A stretch of DNA of 64,000 nt, from assembly GCA_963575745.1 (NCBI GenBank), contig CAUYUJ010014357.1:288829-352828 (forward strand), written 5' to 3'. The stretch's first letter is position 1. The number at the start of each line of letters is the position of its first letter. The DNA comes from Prorocentrum cordatum (Eukaryota; Sar; Dinophyceae; Prorocentrales; Prorocentraceae). The position numbers and the translations under genes are program-made. The notes under the pieces are model-generated. The model ran no database searches and was not told the origin of the DNA. It saw only the letters and a program-made list of their open reading frames with translations. Shown here piece after piece: positions 1 to 10,357 of the stretch.

Positions 1-75
1 TGCCCCCAGGACTTCCAAGGAGGTCTCCAGAGAGCACCCCTGGCGAGGCCCAGGGGCTCCAGAGTGGAGCGAAAA
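1..75 (-). repeat. Dispersed repeat, edge copy
   Basis: The reverse complement of the first 75 bases resembles stretches at about 53.94-54.06 kb and 57.58-57.69 kb: a string with CGCTCCA, CTGGGGCCCC, CCAGGGGTGCTCT, GGAGG and TCCTGGGGGCA in the same order. This copy is inverted relative to the other two and runs off the window edge. No coding capacity is evident. From 76 to about 1480 I see no supported gene: the stretch holds CCCAGACGGCCC-type short repeats (330-490), a G/C homopolymer run near 955-975 and GC-rich sequence with chance open frames. Confidence 0.5.
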
Positions 76-1483
76 TTCGGGACACGATTGGGCCAAGGGC
101 ACACTTGGCAACACCCGATCTAGAAGGGCCGGTCGGGACTGGTCGGGACGACGGGTCAATCCGGCGGACCAGGGGATTAGCAGGGCAGGGAGGGGGCGAG
201 CCCAGCAGCGGGGCCGAAGCGTGCTGCACGCCACAGCTGTCGCACCGATTCTCTTCCCAGCCCCCCTGGTCGTCCTACCCGAGAGGCGGACAAACACTGC
301 CAGCGCGGCCACTGCCGACTGCACTCTGGGCGCGGGTGCCTCAGTGGATCCGCTTCTCCAGAACGACCCCAGACGGCCCAACAGAGCACCCCCAGACGGC
401 CCAACAGAGCCCCAAGAGACCCTCAAGGGTGCGCAGGGTGTTCCAAACAGGGCCCCAAGAGGGCCCGAGATGGCCCCTCCCCAGTGCCCCCCCAGCGCTT
501 TCCCAAAGCGCGCGCAGTCAACTAGCACGGCCGTGCCTCTGCTCGACATGTCACCACACCAACGTTTTGAAACGTGCCCGACGTTTTATATACTCTCCGC
601 CCGCGACAGCGCCCGTGACCTGCCCTGCCCCCCGGCCCCCTCATCCACGCCTGGTCACGCAGCGATTCCAGCCACCACCGTCTGGGAACTCTTCCTGAGC
701 ATTCTCGGGCGGCGCCGGCGCGAATCGTGACGTGACTGCCCCCCCCTGCCTGCCTCCCCGCCCCCTAGGTCACGCCCCGCCCGACATCGCCAGGGGAGAA
801 AGAGCGGTCGCAAGACAGGAGGCGGCGGTTCGCCGCAGGCGTCTTCGATACTTGACCGAGCCCTCGTAGTCGCGAGCCTGGGCGAAGGGCGTCGCTTCCA
901 GAGGAGAAGGCCACGGAGGATGGAGAGGCTCTGGGCTGCCAAACTCCGCACGTCGCCCCCCCCCCCCCCCCCCCCGCGGCCCGCGAGGGCGAGGCCCGCG
1001 AGTTGCCTCTGCGCCCTCGAGGCCTGGCGGCCGCGCGCCGCGACCTTGGAGAAGGGCGGCCGCTCTGGCCCAGGCCGCGACGTGCGAAGTGCGGGTGTCT
1101 TCGCGCGTTCCCGGGGGTGACCCGGGAGGCTCGGGCCCAGGGCTGAGCCTAAACGGTGTGCTTCGACTTCGTTTTGTCTTCGTCTTCCCTCGTCTGGTCT
1201 TCACTCCGCCTCTCACGCAAAGCGAACTCGAACCGACAACGGCCCGCCAAATCGCTAAAACACCGCTTCGGTCCACCCCTGCTCGGGCCGAGGTGGAAGC
1301 GCATCTTGTTCGGCGGACTCGAGGCACGCTCGCCCTCGGAAACACACCACGCAGGATCACCGTAGACCCACGCGTTCCTCGCGCGCCCCTCTCCCTCCTC
1401 CCGATCCCCTCCTCTTGCCCAGCATGATGCTCCACCTCGCTGCCCCGCCATAGCTAAGAACGACATCAGAGCGGCTGGACCAT

Positions 1484-1672
1484 CTAGACCACGTCATCGT
1501 CTGTGCTGGCCCGAGCTGTCAAAGGGGTGGATCCAGTCGACGAGTCTGCACCATGCGAGCTCTTTCCAGTGCCCGTTGGAACGGTCGCGTTGTAATGGAA
1601 AGTACCCTGGATATCAAGGCTGCCATCCTTGCAGACGCCGCATGTGAGAGGGCACTCCTGGACGAACCAATC
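1484..1672 (-). CDS. ShKT-like cysteine-module gene, 3' terminal exon
   Basis: Minus-strand terminal exon encoding 62 residues, ending at TAG (1484-1486). It opens just after a textbook 3' splice site: a pyrimidine tract (TTTCTTTCTTGCCGCACAG) followed by GAT TGG. The first 14 codons read DWFVQECPLTCGVC, which matches the C-terminal half of ShKT-type six-cysteine modules (CxxTCGxC). The remaining 48 residues are a Ser/Thr/Gly-rich tail without recognisable motifs. Such modules occur in extracellular or secreted proteins of many protists and animals. Nothing here suggests toxicity, and the role is unknown. The exon starts in phase 0. The exon ending at 6024 also ends in phase 0 and supplies the kind of N-terminal half that is missing here, but the junction is an inference and the intron would be about 4.35 kb. 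The exon identity is fairly firm; the full gene model is not. Confidence 0.6.
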   Translation of the reverse strand, partial: DWFVQECPLTCGVCKDGSLDIQGTFHYNATVPTGTGKSSHGADSSTGSTPLTARASTDDDVV

Positions 1673-1859
1673 CTGTGCGGCAAGAAAGAAAGGGAACCAA
1701 TGACAGACTGGTTCGGGGAGGAACGAAATCCGAGCAGCAAGACGCAACACAAGAACCACATCGCCGCCAGGGAACACCACCGTCCTCTTCCATCCCTTCG
1801 CTTCCTGTTCCACCCATGATGATGGAGGGATGATGGGAGGGGGGCGCAACGAATAGCAA

Positions 1860-2960
1860 CAACAAAAAGAAGGGGGAGGAAGAAGAAGCGGGAGGATGTG
1901 TTGTAGGAGGGTCGGCATGTGCTCCCCTCCGACATGATAGAGACCTGGGCTGCCACTGTCAACACTGGAGCCTCGAGACCATAATTCAGTGCTCATTCGG
2001 CTGTTCAGCTCTGCGGATTTCGTGTTTCCTTCTCCGGTCCCAGCGTTCTTCCTGACATTCACGTTGCTCATGCTGTTCCCTCCTCTTGCTCTTCCTTCTC
2101 CTACACCTCCCCTGTGTCCCCCTCATCCACTTCGTCCCTGCCGCGTCCATCCTCCTTTATCATTCATCCTGGCCCTGTGTCATCCGTGGATGTGTCCCTG
2201 ACAGGCGGCGCATGAGGATGAGGAGGCAGGAAAGGAGCATGACGAGGAGGGGAGAGTGAGGAGCGAGAAGAGAAATGTGGCAATTTTGATCAGGACGTCG
2301 AATGCTGCATGAAACGAACCCTTGGAGCTCAACCGTCCACATCAACGACATGTTGCCGAGACCGCACGGCCCTCAAATTTGACAGCTGGGAGCGATCTCC
2401 ATGTGTGGGGCCCGGGGCCTGGTTAACACTTCCAAGGGGATGACGTAGGCTCATGGGCTCTTCGTGCAGCGTCAGCGCTTGTCGTGCCTCACGCCCTGTG
2501 TGTGCAAGCTCGCGCCTTCCTCGCGAGGGGCCCTCTGCTTGGCACCCCACCGCTCAGCGCAGCGGTCGCCTTCCTCTCCTAATAGTTTGCTTCGTCTCCG
2601 TCCTTGTCTTCGTCGTCGTCAATATTGTCGTCGTCGTCGATGCCGTCGCCGTCGCCGTCGCCGTCGTCGTCGTCGTATTCGTCTCGTTTGACAAAGGTGC
2701 GTGCGACACCGCTGCAGGACGTCGCATCCGCTCATCCAAATAATTCTCCTCCCCTTCTCCTCTCCCCCTCCCCATCCCCCCTGCTCCCCTCCCTCCCGTC
2801 CCCCTCCCCTCCCCCTCCCCTCCCTCCCCCCCTCCCCCCCCCTCTCCCCTCCCCTCCCCTCCCCATCCCCCCTCCTCCTCCCTCTCCTCTCCCCTCCCCC
2901 ATCCCCCCCCTCCCACTCCCCTCCCCCCTCCCCCTTCCACGGAGGGGCGGGGGAGGGGGA
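1860..2960. repeat. Purine/pyrimidine-biased intronic or intergenic DNA
   Basis: No gene is seen. The stretch contains a (GTC)n-like tract at about 2600-2690 and a 200-bp nearly pure C/T tract (2745-2945, CCCCTCCC units). These create long Pro/Leu- or Glu/Gly-rich frames on both strands that I regard as artefacts. Confidence 0.7.
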
Positions 2961-3000
2961 ATGCGGCGAGGAGCGCGGGCAGTGGGAGGCCAGCGGGAAG

Positions 3001-3140
3001 CGGCAGGCTCGTGTCGTGGCGACCCCGGCGCTGAGCTCTGACACGGCGTGGATCGCTCCTGACCTGGAGGATCGGCGGCTTGCCGCTCGCGGGGTCGTTC
3101 CAGGTTGGCCCATTCTGGGCCCCTGTCAGAGCTTACCCTG
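3001..3140 (+). repeat. Dispersed repeat, copy 1 (partner at about 5.01 kb)
   Basis: Shares an ordered set of words with 5010-5130: GCGACCCCGGCG / TCGACCCCGGCG, CTGACAC, GGATCG, GATCGGC and GGGCC. Both copies have short internal dyads around GATCG. Divergence is high, so the family assignment is tentative. The following 3140-3410 is GC-rich with no supported gene. Confidence 0.35.
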
Positions 3141-3414
3141 GAATCCCCGCGGCGGGGTCGCCGCCGCGTCGACTGGGGAAACAAGAAAAACGCTATACAC
3201 ATAAACTGGGGGAGCTCCACGGCGGCTTGGACCGGCAATCGACCCTTTTGCCTGGCGAGCGGAGCGCGCCAAAGACGGCGCTGCACGCGGCGCTGGAGGC
3301 GTCGCCAGTGGGGCCGAAACGCCGACTCAAGAAACACGGAATCGCGCTTTCCTCCCTGAATCGACACGCCACGGACCCACTGTACCGAGGCGAGGGCATG
3401 CTGGAAACGCGCAG

Positions 3415-3605
3415 GGCGTGAGGAAGCGGGAGGAGGAAGAAGAGGTGAGGAGGAGGGATGAAGAGGACGAGCTGAGGAAGGAGGAGGAGGAGGCGGAGGA
3501 GGAGGCGGAGGAGGCAGAGGAGGGAGGGAGGGGGAAGGGAGGGAGGATGGAGGTGGGAGAAGGGAGGGCGAGAGGAAGAAGAGGAGATGGGGAGGAGGAG
3601 AGCAG
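3415..3605 (+). repeat. GGA/GAG microsatellite tract
   Basis: Imperfect (GAG)n tract of about 190 bp. It is preceded by a 28-bp motif (GCATGCTGGAAACGCGCAGG) that recurs with two changes at about 5912-5940, beside another GGA tract. Confidence 0.85.
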
Positions 3606-3769
3606 GACTTTCTGCGTCTACTTACACAACTTCTGCCTCTACCTTCCCCTCCATTCAAGCTTGCTTTGCTTCATGCCACTGGCCTGGTAGCGCCGACCCG
3701 CAGGAATCGCATGATGAATGGAGGTGGAGGCCGTGGGGTGATTGGAGCAAGAGGAAGATCAGCGTTCGG

Positions 3770-4740
3770 CTCGCAGTCACAATGACATTTGCTTAGTTCA
3801 CAGCCTCGACGCTCTACACGCTATACTGACATGTTCAAAGCGATGCTCTCACTCGGCCAGCCAATACCGACTTGGCCAACCTGCTAGTTTACAGAAAAGT
3901 GCGTGTGCTTCTCTGAGCGATTCACAATACATCATTCAGCATAAGTGTACAGTGCCAGCAATAAAAGTGAGCGCCACGCTGTCGATCACGCGCCACGCGC
4001 CCTGTGCCACGCTTCTGCTTCGCATGATAGGGAGAAAGAATTGTGTTAGGCGGTGAGGGGGGTATTTTGTTGGTACGACTGCCTTTTGGGACAGAAGTAC
4101 TCAGCGTGTTTCCTGGCCCTCATATACTGGGTGTGGCCGCATACTTCTGATGGCTTAGTTCGCAGTCGCAGGGACATTTGCGAGCCCAGATACCTCTCCT
4201 CTCAATCTGTTACGCTCAGTCTCAGTTGCCGCCCGCTCCGAGCGGGGAGAACCCACGCACCTCGCCAGATGAGGCATTTTGCCACATGCTGTGGTTTGTC
4301 GTGTGCGTCTTACTCCCCACTCTCTCTGTCAGTTCTGGCCTCGGTACTTTACACGTGACTCCCTTATATCTAAGCTGCAGGCCAGCCTGCTACAGTGGCC
4401 GCCTTAAAAGTCAGTGCCACACTGACGTTACCTGTTTGCTCTGCGGCACGTCTTTGCTTCACACTGATAAAAAAAACCGAGAGAACGTGATGAGGTATGT
4501 GTTGGGTGTTGGGAAAACGTACCGATCTTTAGAAGAGGCATGTTGCCACCTGCGATGGTCTGTCAGTTGCTTTCCTCTACGCATTTCTTCAATTCACTGC
4601 CGCCGCCAATCGCATATCTGCCATTGGTTTCTCTTTACTGTTGCACCCCTGACCCACATGCCTGTAATTGGACATCTTCTCCCAACCGTGCTCTCAGTCA
4701 TTCTACAAGAGCTGCGAGGCTGCCCGTAGAGCTCCCCTAG
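3770..4740. repeat. Low-GC segment with degenerate internal duplication
   Basis: Distinctly less GC-rich than its surroundings. Pairs of related stretches recur within it, for example GAGGCATTTTGCCAC near 4270 and GAGGCATGTTGCCAC near 4535, and two CTTCGCATGATA / CTTCACACTGATA stretches near 4017 and 4460. Short open frames on the plus strand show no recognisable domain. An old duplicated transposable-element remnant is possible but not shown. Confidence 0.35.
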
Positions 4741-5009
4741 GCTAGAGGGTAGAGCACAGCAAGCTTAAACCCCGTACATATTTCCTCCTATGGCCTATCT
4801 GGCCATGAGACGGTGAAGATGCCCCCCTCCACCGGGGAGACGAAAAGCGGGCCTAAACCTGGCGAACGAACTGCAGGCATACCAAGGCCAGAGGGACTTG
4901 TTGACAATGCTGCTCTAACTAGGCCAGCCACTGCCGCCTTGGCCAGCCTCGAGTTTGCAGCACAGCACATCTGCTGCACGCCTGAACCTATAAATCGGGA
5001 AGTGGCGGA

Positions 5010-5130
5010 GGGTACGTCAAGTTCGCGTCATGTCGACCCCGGCGTTGGTTCCTGACACCGCGGGGATCGTTCAAACATGAACGATCGGCCGATCGTTCAA
5101 CGACGGGCCGATAATGGGCCACGGGCGGCG
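5010..5130 (+). repeat. Dispersed repeat, copy 2
   Basis: Counterpart of 3001-3140. It contains the near-palindrome GATCGTTCAAACATGAACGATC followed by a second GATCGTTCAAC, giving stacked hairpins. 4741-5010 and 5130-5570 show no supported gene. Confidence 0.35.
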
Positions 5131-5574
5131 TTCAACCTTCAACGCACGCGCTGGGGTCGCCGCTGGTCGACACGACGCGAACCTGCCGTATACGTTCTTG
5201 GGATGGGGGATGGGATATCAAGGTAGCACCAAACACTGCAGCCTTTGCGCCATCCTTCTGCGCCGCTCTCTCGTAGCCTGTTGTTGTTGCGTTTGCGCGC
5301 GTATTTCGTCCCTCTCCGTTCGGTTCGTCTTCGGCACTGTTGTGACTAAGGTAGTACTGAGCTTATCGTTCGATCAGTCCCTCTCCCCTCACACCGCCTG
5401 GCTGGCGCATATGGTGTGCCCCTCAGGGCTCTCCGCTGTTCATTTTCTGCCCGCCCATCTTAGGTTCTGCTGCCCCAGCTAGGCGTAATTTGCTCTTTGT
5501 GCCAGGCCTGGCGTAAATCGGCCGTTGCTTTTTTCAGCATCCTTCCATGACGCTGTGTGCTTTAGCATGAAGCC

Positions 5575-5895
5575 CGAGCAACGCCAACAGAGGAGAAGGA
5601 GGATATTGAGGAAGGAGGTAAGGAGGAGGAGGAGGAGGGAGGAAGATGACGAGAGAAGAGAAGAGGAGGAGGAGGAGGAGGAGGAGGAGGAGAATGAGAA
5701 GGAGGAGAAGGAGGAGGAGGAGGAGGGAGGACGAAAGGAGGAGGAGAAGGAGGAGGAGGGACGAAAGGAGGAGGAGGAGGAGGAGAGGAGATGGAGGAGG
5801 AGGAGAGGAGGAGGGAGGGAGGGAGGGAGGGGGGTGAGGGAGGGAGAGAAGGACGGAGGGAGGGAGGGAGGGAGGGAGGAGGGAGGGAGGGGGAA
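5575..5895 (+). repeat. GGA/GAG microsatellite tract
   Basis: About 320 bp of GGA, GAAGGA and GGGA units. It supplies the pyrimidine-rich strand immediately downstream of the minus-strand exon at 6024-6123 and generates Glu/Arg-rich and Ser/Leu-rich shadow frames. Confidence 0.9.
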
Positions 5896-6023
5896 GGGAT
5901 GGGAGGCCAGGCCATGCTGGAGACGCGCAGGGCGGGGGTCGCGGAGCCCGCAGCGCCTGCATCCCGCCGCCCCTCTGCCGGCCAAGAGGCCCGCCGCGCC
6001 GCGCCGAGCAAACGCGCCCGGTC

Positions 6024-6123
6024 CTGCGCCGCGGGGTCGCCACACATCTTGGCGAAGTCGGCGCACTGGTAGCAGACGCCGTACTGGAGGGCCGACAAGA
6101 ACGAGGGGCAGAGGATCGAGGTT
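6024..6123 (-). CDS. Cysteine-rich ShKT-like exon, N-terminal half of module
   Basis: A 100-bp minus-strand segment after an acceptor-like GAGCCCAG. It encodes a peptide containing LQYGVCYQCADFAKMCGDPA. The CADFAKMC spacing looks like the first half of a ShKT-type cysteine module. The likely donor is after GCGGCGCAG, followed by GACCGG, so a GA rather than GT 5' splice site. GC and GA donors have been reported in dinoflagellates, so this is permissible but unproven. An alternative is that the frame simply continues (DRARLLG...) into the GC-rich region. Codon third positions are almost all G or C. The next minus-strand exon with a matching phase and the missing second half of the module is at 1484-1672. 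Confidence 0.5.
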
Positions 6124-6399
6124 CTGGGCTCGAGGAGGTCTTTTCTTCAGCGCAAGCTTCCGGAGAAAGGGAGGAGGGGAAAGGAGTAGGGGCGCGAGCA
6201 TCCGATGAACAACCACCCACCTGTCACTACTCAGTGCAACGGCCAGGCTGCAATGCAGGCGAGCAGTTTGCGGCTCGAGGAGGTTTGTTGCCCACTTCGG
6301 CCTCCAGGTGCCCCTTTCTCGGGCCCCTGGCTGAGACACTGTACCAAGAAGGACCCCAGAAGGGGTCGGGGGACAGATGTTGATCCCCAAGCTCGGCAC

Positions 6400-7105
6400 C
6401 CGTCGACCCCCTTCCCCCCTCTGCTCCAAGCGACTCAATCCCATCTCCATCCTGCCCCCTCCTCCATCCCTCTTCCGTCCCTCTACCTCCCCCTCCCCCC
6501 TCCTCCTTCTCTTCCTCTTCCTCTTCATCCTGGTCGGTCTCCTCCGATCTCTCCCTCCTCTCTCGTCCACTGTCTCCTCTTCCACCTCGTCTTCCTCTTC
6601 CATCTCCTCCTCCTCCTCCTCCTCCTCCTCCTCCTCCTCTTCCTCATCCTCTACCTCATCCTCCTCAGCCTCCTTTTCCTCCTCCTCCTCCTCCTCCTCC
6701 CCTTTCCTCCACGTTGGACACATGGAACAGAGCTGCTGCCAGCGCGACCCATAATGCTGCCCGGTCTATTGAAAAACTGTTGCCGCGAGTACTGTCTGCA
6801 GCAATCCCACCTCGGCGTCCTCCCTCCTTCCTCCTGCCCCCTCGTCCATCCTGCTTCCCTCGTCCACCCTGCCATCCCCTCGCCCTCCACTTCCTTTTCC
6901 TCCTCCTCCTCCTCCTCCTCCTCCTCCTCATCCTCATCCTCCTCCTCCTCTTCCTCCTCCTCATCCTCCTCCTCCTCCTCCTCCCCCCCTCCAGAGCAGC
7001 CCGCATCGTACTCCTCCTCCTCCTCCTCCTCCTCCTCGTCCTTGCCCATCTTTGCTGTCCCTCCTCCTAATCCTCCTCCTCCTCCTCCTCCTCCGATTCT
7101 TCCTC
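6400..7105 (+). repeat. Clustered TCC/CTC microsatellites
   Basis: Two long pyrimidine tracts, about 6460-6715 and 6885-7105, dominated by TCC repeats. They flank 165 bp of ordinary sequence. The Ser- and Leu-rich open frames over them are compositional artefacts. Confidence 0.85.
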
Positions 7106-7205
7106 TTCCGTCTCCTCCGCTGCCGGTCAGCTCCTCCCCGACTACCCCAAATAATCATATGCAACGTGGCTGAGGGCTCTGATCCTGCGACCGGCCCGAC
7201 AACGA

Positions 7206-7330
7206 AACTAAACGGCACCGCTGCCGCTCCAGGACCTCTCCAAGGGAGTTGTCTGACCAGAACTCAGAGCAACATCCAGCCGTCGAGACGAGAGTTCTCC
7301 TGGACGAGCAGCGGCGCCAGTATCTTGTCA
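7206..7330 (+). repeat. Diverged relative of the 25.7-kb inverted-repeat element
   Basis: Shares GGACCTCTCCAAGG, TCTGACCAGAACT and CATCCAGCCGT in order with 25701-25819. Its ends (GGCACCGCTGCCGCTCC and GAGCAGCGGCGCC) correspond to the perfect 17-bp inverted repeats of that copy but have mutated. Confidence 0.6.
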
Positions 7331-7351
7331 AGAGGAACAGCAAACAGCATA

Positions 7352-7521
7352 AATGAAGAGGCCCCAGGAAACACACATAAATACACACAAATAAACAGAT
7401 TCCCCATCTGTTCCCATATTTTTGGGGTTATTGTCTTCCCCCCACTTCCCATACTTTCCCATATTTTGGGGAATCGACGATTAATTCTGTCTGTGTGTTT
7501 TTGTTGTTTCCCCTCTTGAAA
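7352..7521 (+). repeat. 150-170-bp dispersed element, copy 1
   Basis: Contains ACACAAATAAACAG, CTTCCCCCCACTTCCCATA, CGACGATTAATTCTGTCTG and a pyrimidine-rich 3' end. The same order occurs at 8760-8927 and 45863-46013, always on the plus strand. No terminal inverted repeat is obvious, so a SINE-like or structured-RNA origin is as possible as a miniature DNA element. Confidence 0.65.
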
Positions 7522-7527
7522 AAGCTG

Positions 7528-7665
7528 CTCCAGAAATTCGCACTGATTTCTTGGATCAGCGCTGGACCCCCCTCCCTGGCACGCGCAGCACGCTAGGCGG
7601 AGGCGCGGGAGGCGCCGCCAGGGAGGCCCAACGTCGATCCAAGAGAAACGCGCGAACTTCAGAGA
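7528..7665. repeat. Hairpin element, diverged copy
   Basis: Arms around TTTCTTGGATCAGCGCTGG and the partly complementary CAACGTCGATCCAAGAGAAA enclose a GGCGC-rich loop. It matches in plan and sequence the better-preserved hairpin at 10358-10458 (shared GATTTCT, GGATC, GCGCTGGACCCC and loop GGCGCCGCC). Confidence 0.55.
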
Positions 7666-7704
7666 AGTTCTCTACACTTCGAAAACACTTCGACGACAGC
7701 GGTC

Positions 7705-7777
7705 CTTGTCCATCCACTGCTCCCCAACTATCTCTCATGCGTGATACGCAGAATTGCTGCGGACCGCCGTCTTGCCA
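7705..7777 (-). other. Possible small minus-strand exon
   Basis: Follows an acceptor-like TCTCCGTCTGGTCAG and contains an in-frame GGPQQFCVSRMRDSWG. Its 3' end shares 20 bp with the end of the exon at 8593-8702 (TGGATGGACAAG, then GACCGCT), but in a different reading frame. It could be a decayed paralogous exon. Coding status is doubtful. Confidence 0.25.
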
Positions 7778-8592
7778 CTGACCAGACGGAGACGAAGGCG
7801 CAGCAACGACGAACGGCGGTTTTGGATGCCCGACATGGGAACGGAAAATCATTGGTACAACACCCAAGTACACATGCTGCCCCAAACCAGCAGCGGCCGC
7901 TGTTGGGCAGGCGGCCTTCTGTCTCCCATGCACGGCGCCGCCGCTTCCGAAACGTCAGGCAGGTCGACAGCGACCGATTCTGGGTCTCTGGCGGCGTGCA
8001 ACGTTAGAAAACTGGCGGCGGGGTCGCAGGTCGATACGTCGCCCATTCTCGGCGCGCACAGGGGGGTGGGGGGAGGGGGGAAGGCTTCTCCCAAGGCGGC
8101 TGCCGTTCAGAAGGCGCCGGCCGCCCTTCTAAGAGGCAGCCGCAGATCACACCGAGCGATCCTCGCAAGAGAACAGGGAACCAACCCGTGCGTCCGCAGG
8201 TAAGGCCCCGCGAGGGCCGCAGACTGCGGGCACCTCGGTGTCACTTGGGGGGGGTCCACATTTGGAAAACGAGTGGGAAAAGAACAAGGGGAAAACGAGG
8301 ATACAGATGGGCTGCTGAAATGCAGAACACTAGATGAGGAACCAATGAGAAACAATGCAAGTATCCCTGACCCTTGGGAAAGGGGACCTGAAGTAGGAGG
8401 GCCAAGAGCGCTAGTGATACGCGGTCTGTTCTCCAAATGTCTCAAACCGAACCACTTTGAGATGTCATCCCTGATGCGAAAACGGGGACCTCCGTGAGGC
8501 CACGTCTTCATCGTGTCATTCGGGTGAGAGGTTCTTTTGCTCTCGGTGAACCAAGGCCCTTTTGGGCACCATTTCGATCACGCCGAGCGGTC

Positions 8593-8702
8593 CTTGTCCA
8601 TCCACTTCTCGATGCAGACGTTGTCGGTGCACTTCCCGCCGGCCCCCTTCGGTGGCGGGGCGCCGTCGCAGGCGGCACCGCCGGGCGCGTGCCGCCCGCG
8701 AG
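8593..8702 (-). CDS. Cysteine-rich exon, uncharacterised
   Basis: A 110-bp minus-strand segment preceded by a strong pyrimidine tract (CCTCCTCTTCTCCTCTCGCCTCGAG). In one frame it reads through three cysteines (...ACDGAP...GKCTDNVCIEKWMDK) with almost exclusive G/C in third positions; the frame closes 5 codons later. The probable donor lies after GACAAG, again followed by GACCG. Cysteine spacing (C-12-C-4-C) suggests an extracellular disulfide-rich module but matches no family I can name. The acceptor is chosen on the pyrimidine tract alone. It lies between the ShKT-like exons at 9.3 and 6.1 kb on the same strand. Confidence 0.4.
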
Positions 8703-8759
8703 CTCGAGGCGAGAGGAGAAGAGGAGGGGGCGGGTGAGGAGGAGGGGGAGGATATCATA

Positions 8760-8927
8760 TAGAGGGGCCCAGCGACACACAAATAAACGGACACACATCC
8801 CAGGATCCCCTATACTTTATTGCATTTTCTGGGCTTTCCTCTTCCCCCCCCACTTCCCATACTTTCCTATGTGTTCCTGGGGAGTCAACGATTAATTGTG
8901 TCTGTGTTTCCCCCTTCCTGATATTAG
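8760..8927 (+). repeat. 150-170-bp dispersed element, copy 2
   Basis: Contains GAGGGGCCCAG, ACACAAATAAACGG, CCCACTTCCCATACTTTCC and AACGATTAATTGTGTCTGTG. Clearly homologous to 7352-7521, 1.4 kb away, in the same orientation. Confidence 0.65.
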
Positions 8928-9240
8928 AGGGCAGGAATCCACCCCCACAAGAAGCAACCCGACAAGCGAAGCCGTTTTTGGACACGCACGTCAGGAAGGA
9001 ATCGAACAGGGCAGTGCTGTTTACTGAACGCCCATGGCCGTTTAGTAAACGTCAAATGTTAGGGTATGGGTGGACTTTCCTCCCCTGAGACATGGTGATG
9101 AGGTGGATGGCTCGCGTCTCTGCTCCGTTTCAATCCGCACCCCATCTTTTGACTTTGCGTCACCCGCTCCCTCCCCCCGTCCGTCCCTCCCGTCGTCATC
9201 CCCCAACCCCCATCGCTTCCTCCATCCCCCCTCGGCATAC

Positions 9241-9341
9241 CAAACCCATGGCCTTGCAGTTGTTGCAAGTCTTCCGGCAATGGATCTCCCCCTGGCCACC
9301 ATTGTGCTTCGTGCACATCTCCTCGATGCCTGGGCGGGTGT
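9241..9341 (-). CDS. ShKT-like cysteine-module exon
   Basis: A 101-bp minus-strand exon. The acceptor GATCTTCAG is followed by a frame reading TRPGIEEMCTKH, then C-R-K-T-C-N-N-C and KAMGL. It ends at a canonical donor (TTG|GTATGC). The CRKTCNNC ending and the preceding MCTKHN...HC spacing are typical of the C-terminal half of ShKT modules (CxxxCxxC). A second AG (GCCCAG, start 9329) gives the same frame. It starts with two nucleotides of a split codon and ends in phase 0. Size, strand and codon bias match the exon at 48909-49009. Partner exons are not certain. Confidence 0.6.
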
Positions 9342-9359
9342 CTGAAGATCGCGGTACCA

Positions 9360-10340
9360 GGAATCCCCTCCTCCTCCGCCCCTCCCGACTCTGCTCCTCC
9401 GCTCCCCTCCCCCCCCCGGTTTTCCTCCTCGCCGCCTCTCCTCCTCATTATCAATATCTCCTCTACTGCTGCTCCTGTTCAGTGCCACTTCTTCTCATTG
9501 GCTCGCCTCCTCCTCCTCCTCCTCCTCATCATCATCATCCCCCTCCTCCTGCTGCTGCTCGATCGTCATCCTGCGCCCCCCCTTCTCCTCCAGGGATGGA
9601 GGGAGGAGTGAGGGATGGGGCAGATGCGACGGCTCCAGCGATCGTCTGCCCAACCGCAGCAATTGAAGACTTGGGTCGGCAGGCATTCGAAACTAGACCT
9701 GTCGAAACGCGGCCGCTGTTCTCCGTCCCATCATGCATCGCCTTGTTCCTCGGCCTGGTCCCCCTCCAACTCCAACTCATCATCTCCCCTCCTCCCTGAT
9801 CAGCCTTCCATTATACTGTATCTCATATCAGTCGCCAGTCCGATGTCTTGCCTCATCCTCCTCATCCCCCGTCCTTCTGCTGCGGATCCTGAGCACCCCT
9901 GTCTTCCTCATAGCAAGCGCCTCCTCGTCTGACCACCAAACAAATCAAGAGGGCGGGCGGAACACGTCGACTCCAACTTCCCCCATGCTCGCCCTGAAGC
10001 CTGAACAATGGATCACTGTACCAATGAAGGCGGTCGGTGAAAACATACGGCGCTCGCCCTACCGCCGCGCACTTACGATGGAAGCTCCCACCTCAACGCC
10101 GCCCGCATTCGCCTTAACGACTTCGACCAACACACGGATGGGGAAAACATTGTCTTTCAACGCGCGGCCCTCCAATCATCGCCTCGCACCTCCGTCATGA
10201 AAACATGATCCCGACAGGTTCGAGACTGGAGGGCGGCGCCTCTCCAGATTGTGGCCGTCGCCTGCACGTCGCGCACATTCGTTGCAAAACTTCCCAGGGT
10301 TTGGCGATTCCGTTTCCATGAAAGGACGAACTTTGACATA
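9360..10340. other. No supported gene
   Basis: Contains C/T-rich tracts at about 9370-9600 with a short (TCC)n(ATC)n run near 9510-9540. The rest is ordinary sequence with short frames and no recognisable domain. Confidence 0.5.
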
Positions 10341-10357
10341 AACATAGACACTCGGAT

